NCBI GenBank assembly: GCA_964346545.1
Contig: CAYFVR010000290.1
Location: 1-5,248 of the forward strand
From: CAYFVR01 sp964346545
GTDB taxonomy: Bacteria > Desulfobacterota > Desulfobacteria > Desulfobacterales > Desulfococcaceae
Length of the DNA: 5,248 bases
Reading direction: 5' to 3'
Shown: positions 5,204 to 5,248 of the stretch, piece after piece
Position numbering within the stretch: the stretch's first letter is position 1
Layout of the letters: the number at the start of each line of letters is the position of its first letter
Notes under the pieces: generated by a model
The model's database searches: none
The model's input: only the letters and a program-made list of their open reading frames with translations
What the model was told of the DNA's origin: nothing
Program-made: the position numbers and the translations under genes

Positions 5204-5248
5204 ATGAAACGGACGCAGATCATCGCCGAGGTTGGCGCGAACCATGGC
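5204..5248 (+). CDS. NeuB-type nonulosonic (sialic) acid synthase family, N-terminal 15 codons
   Basis: Only MKRTQIIAEVGANHG is visible before the right edge. 'I-I-A-E-x-G-x-N-H' at the extreme N-terminus is the signature of the NeuB TIM-barrel family, which condenses phosphoenolpyruvate with N-acetylmannosamine or a related sugar to give sialic, legionaminic or pseudaminic acid. GGAG (5196-5199) sits 4 bases before the ATG, a short but usable spacing. It follows a sugar nucleotidyltransferase and a GT-B-like transferase on the same strand, so a surface-glycan locus is likely. Which acid is made cannot be judged from 15 residues. Confidence 0.7.
   Translation, partial: MKRTQIIAEVGANHG

Overview
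The window is GC-rich (about 60%) bacterial DNA with compact genes, Shine-Dalgarno starts and ATGA start/stop overlaps. The gene types are a FadR-type GntR regulator beside a Liv-like ABC ATPase, a FeoB-associated-type Cys-rich membrane peptide, a short WrbA-like flavodoxin, and a surface-sugar operon. Together they suggest a Gram-negative, probably anaerobic bacterium of the Desulfobacterota/deltaproteobacterial kind. That placement is inference from gene content only; no phylogenetic marker is present.

Left part, minus strand (1-957): a GntR/FCD transcription regulator is followed after a 33-base gap by the first 37 codons of an ABC transporter ATPase that runs off the left edge. The two probably form an operon in which the regulator controls an uptake system. 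Upstream (958-1260) is a non-coding, AT-richer stretch with a perfect TATAAT box and three copies of a FadR-like element (TGGTCnGAYAW), so autoregulation is likely. A 24-bp perfect stem-loop (1261-1312) separates this unit from the next.

Middle part, minus strand (1330-2509): in transcription order, a 160-residue flavodoxin-fold (WrbA-like) protein, a 285-base intergenic region, a 78-residue single-TM Cys-rich protein, and a short reading frame resembling the extreme C-terminus of a heavy-metal P-type ATPase, possibly interrupted by a frameshift in a G run. The intergenic region holds a promoter, a 16-bp perfect palindrome and a perfect TTGGT-GCG-ACCAA element. The theme looks like redox or metal handling, but feoA/feoB and a complete ATPase are absent here.

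Right part, plus strand (2785-5248): a sugar-phosphate nucleotidyltransferase and a GT-B-like glycosyl/glycerophosphotransferase overlap by ATGA. After 107 bases comes the first 15 codons of a NeuB-type (nonulosonic acid synthase family) gene. This looks like the start of a surface glycan locus: activate a sugar, transfer it, and make a sialic-acid-like sugar. The nucleotidyltransferase ends in an unusual PSPLW repeat tail encoded by a 15-bp tandem repeat.

No CRISPR array, tRNA, rRNA, transposase or recognisable defence system was found. The points most worth checking are the shared FadR-like operator set, the repeat-encoded tail, and the P-type ATPase fragment.
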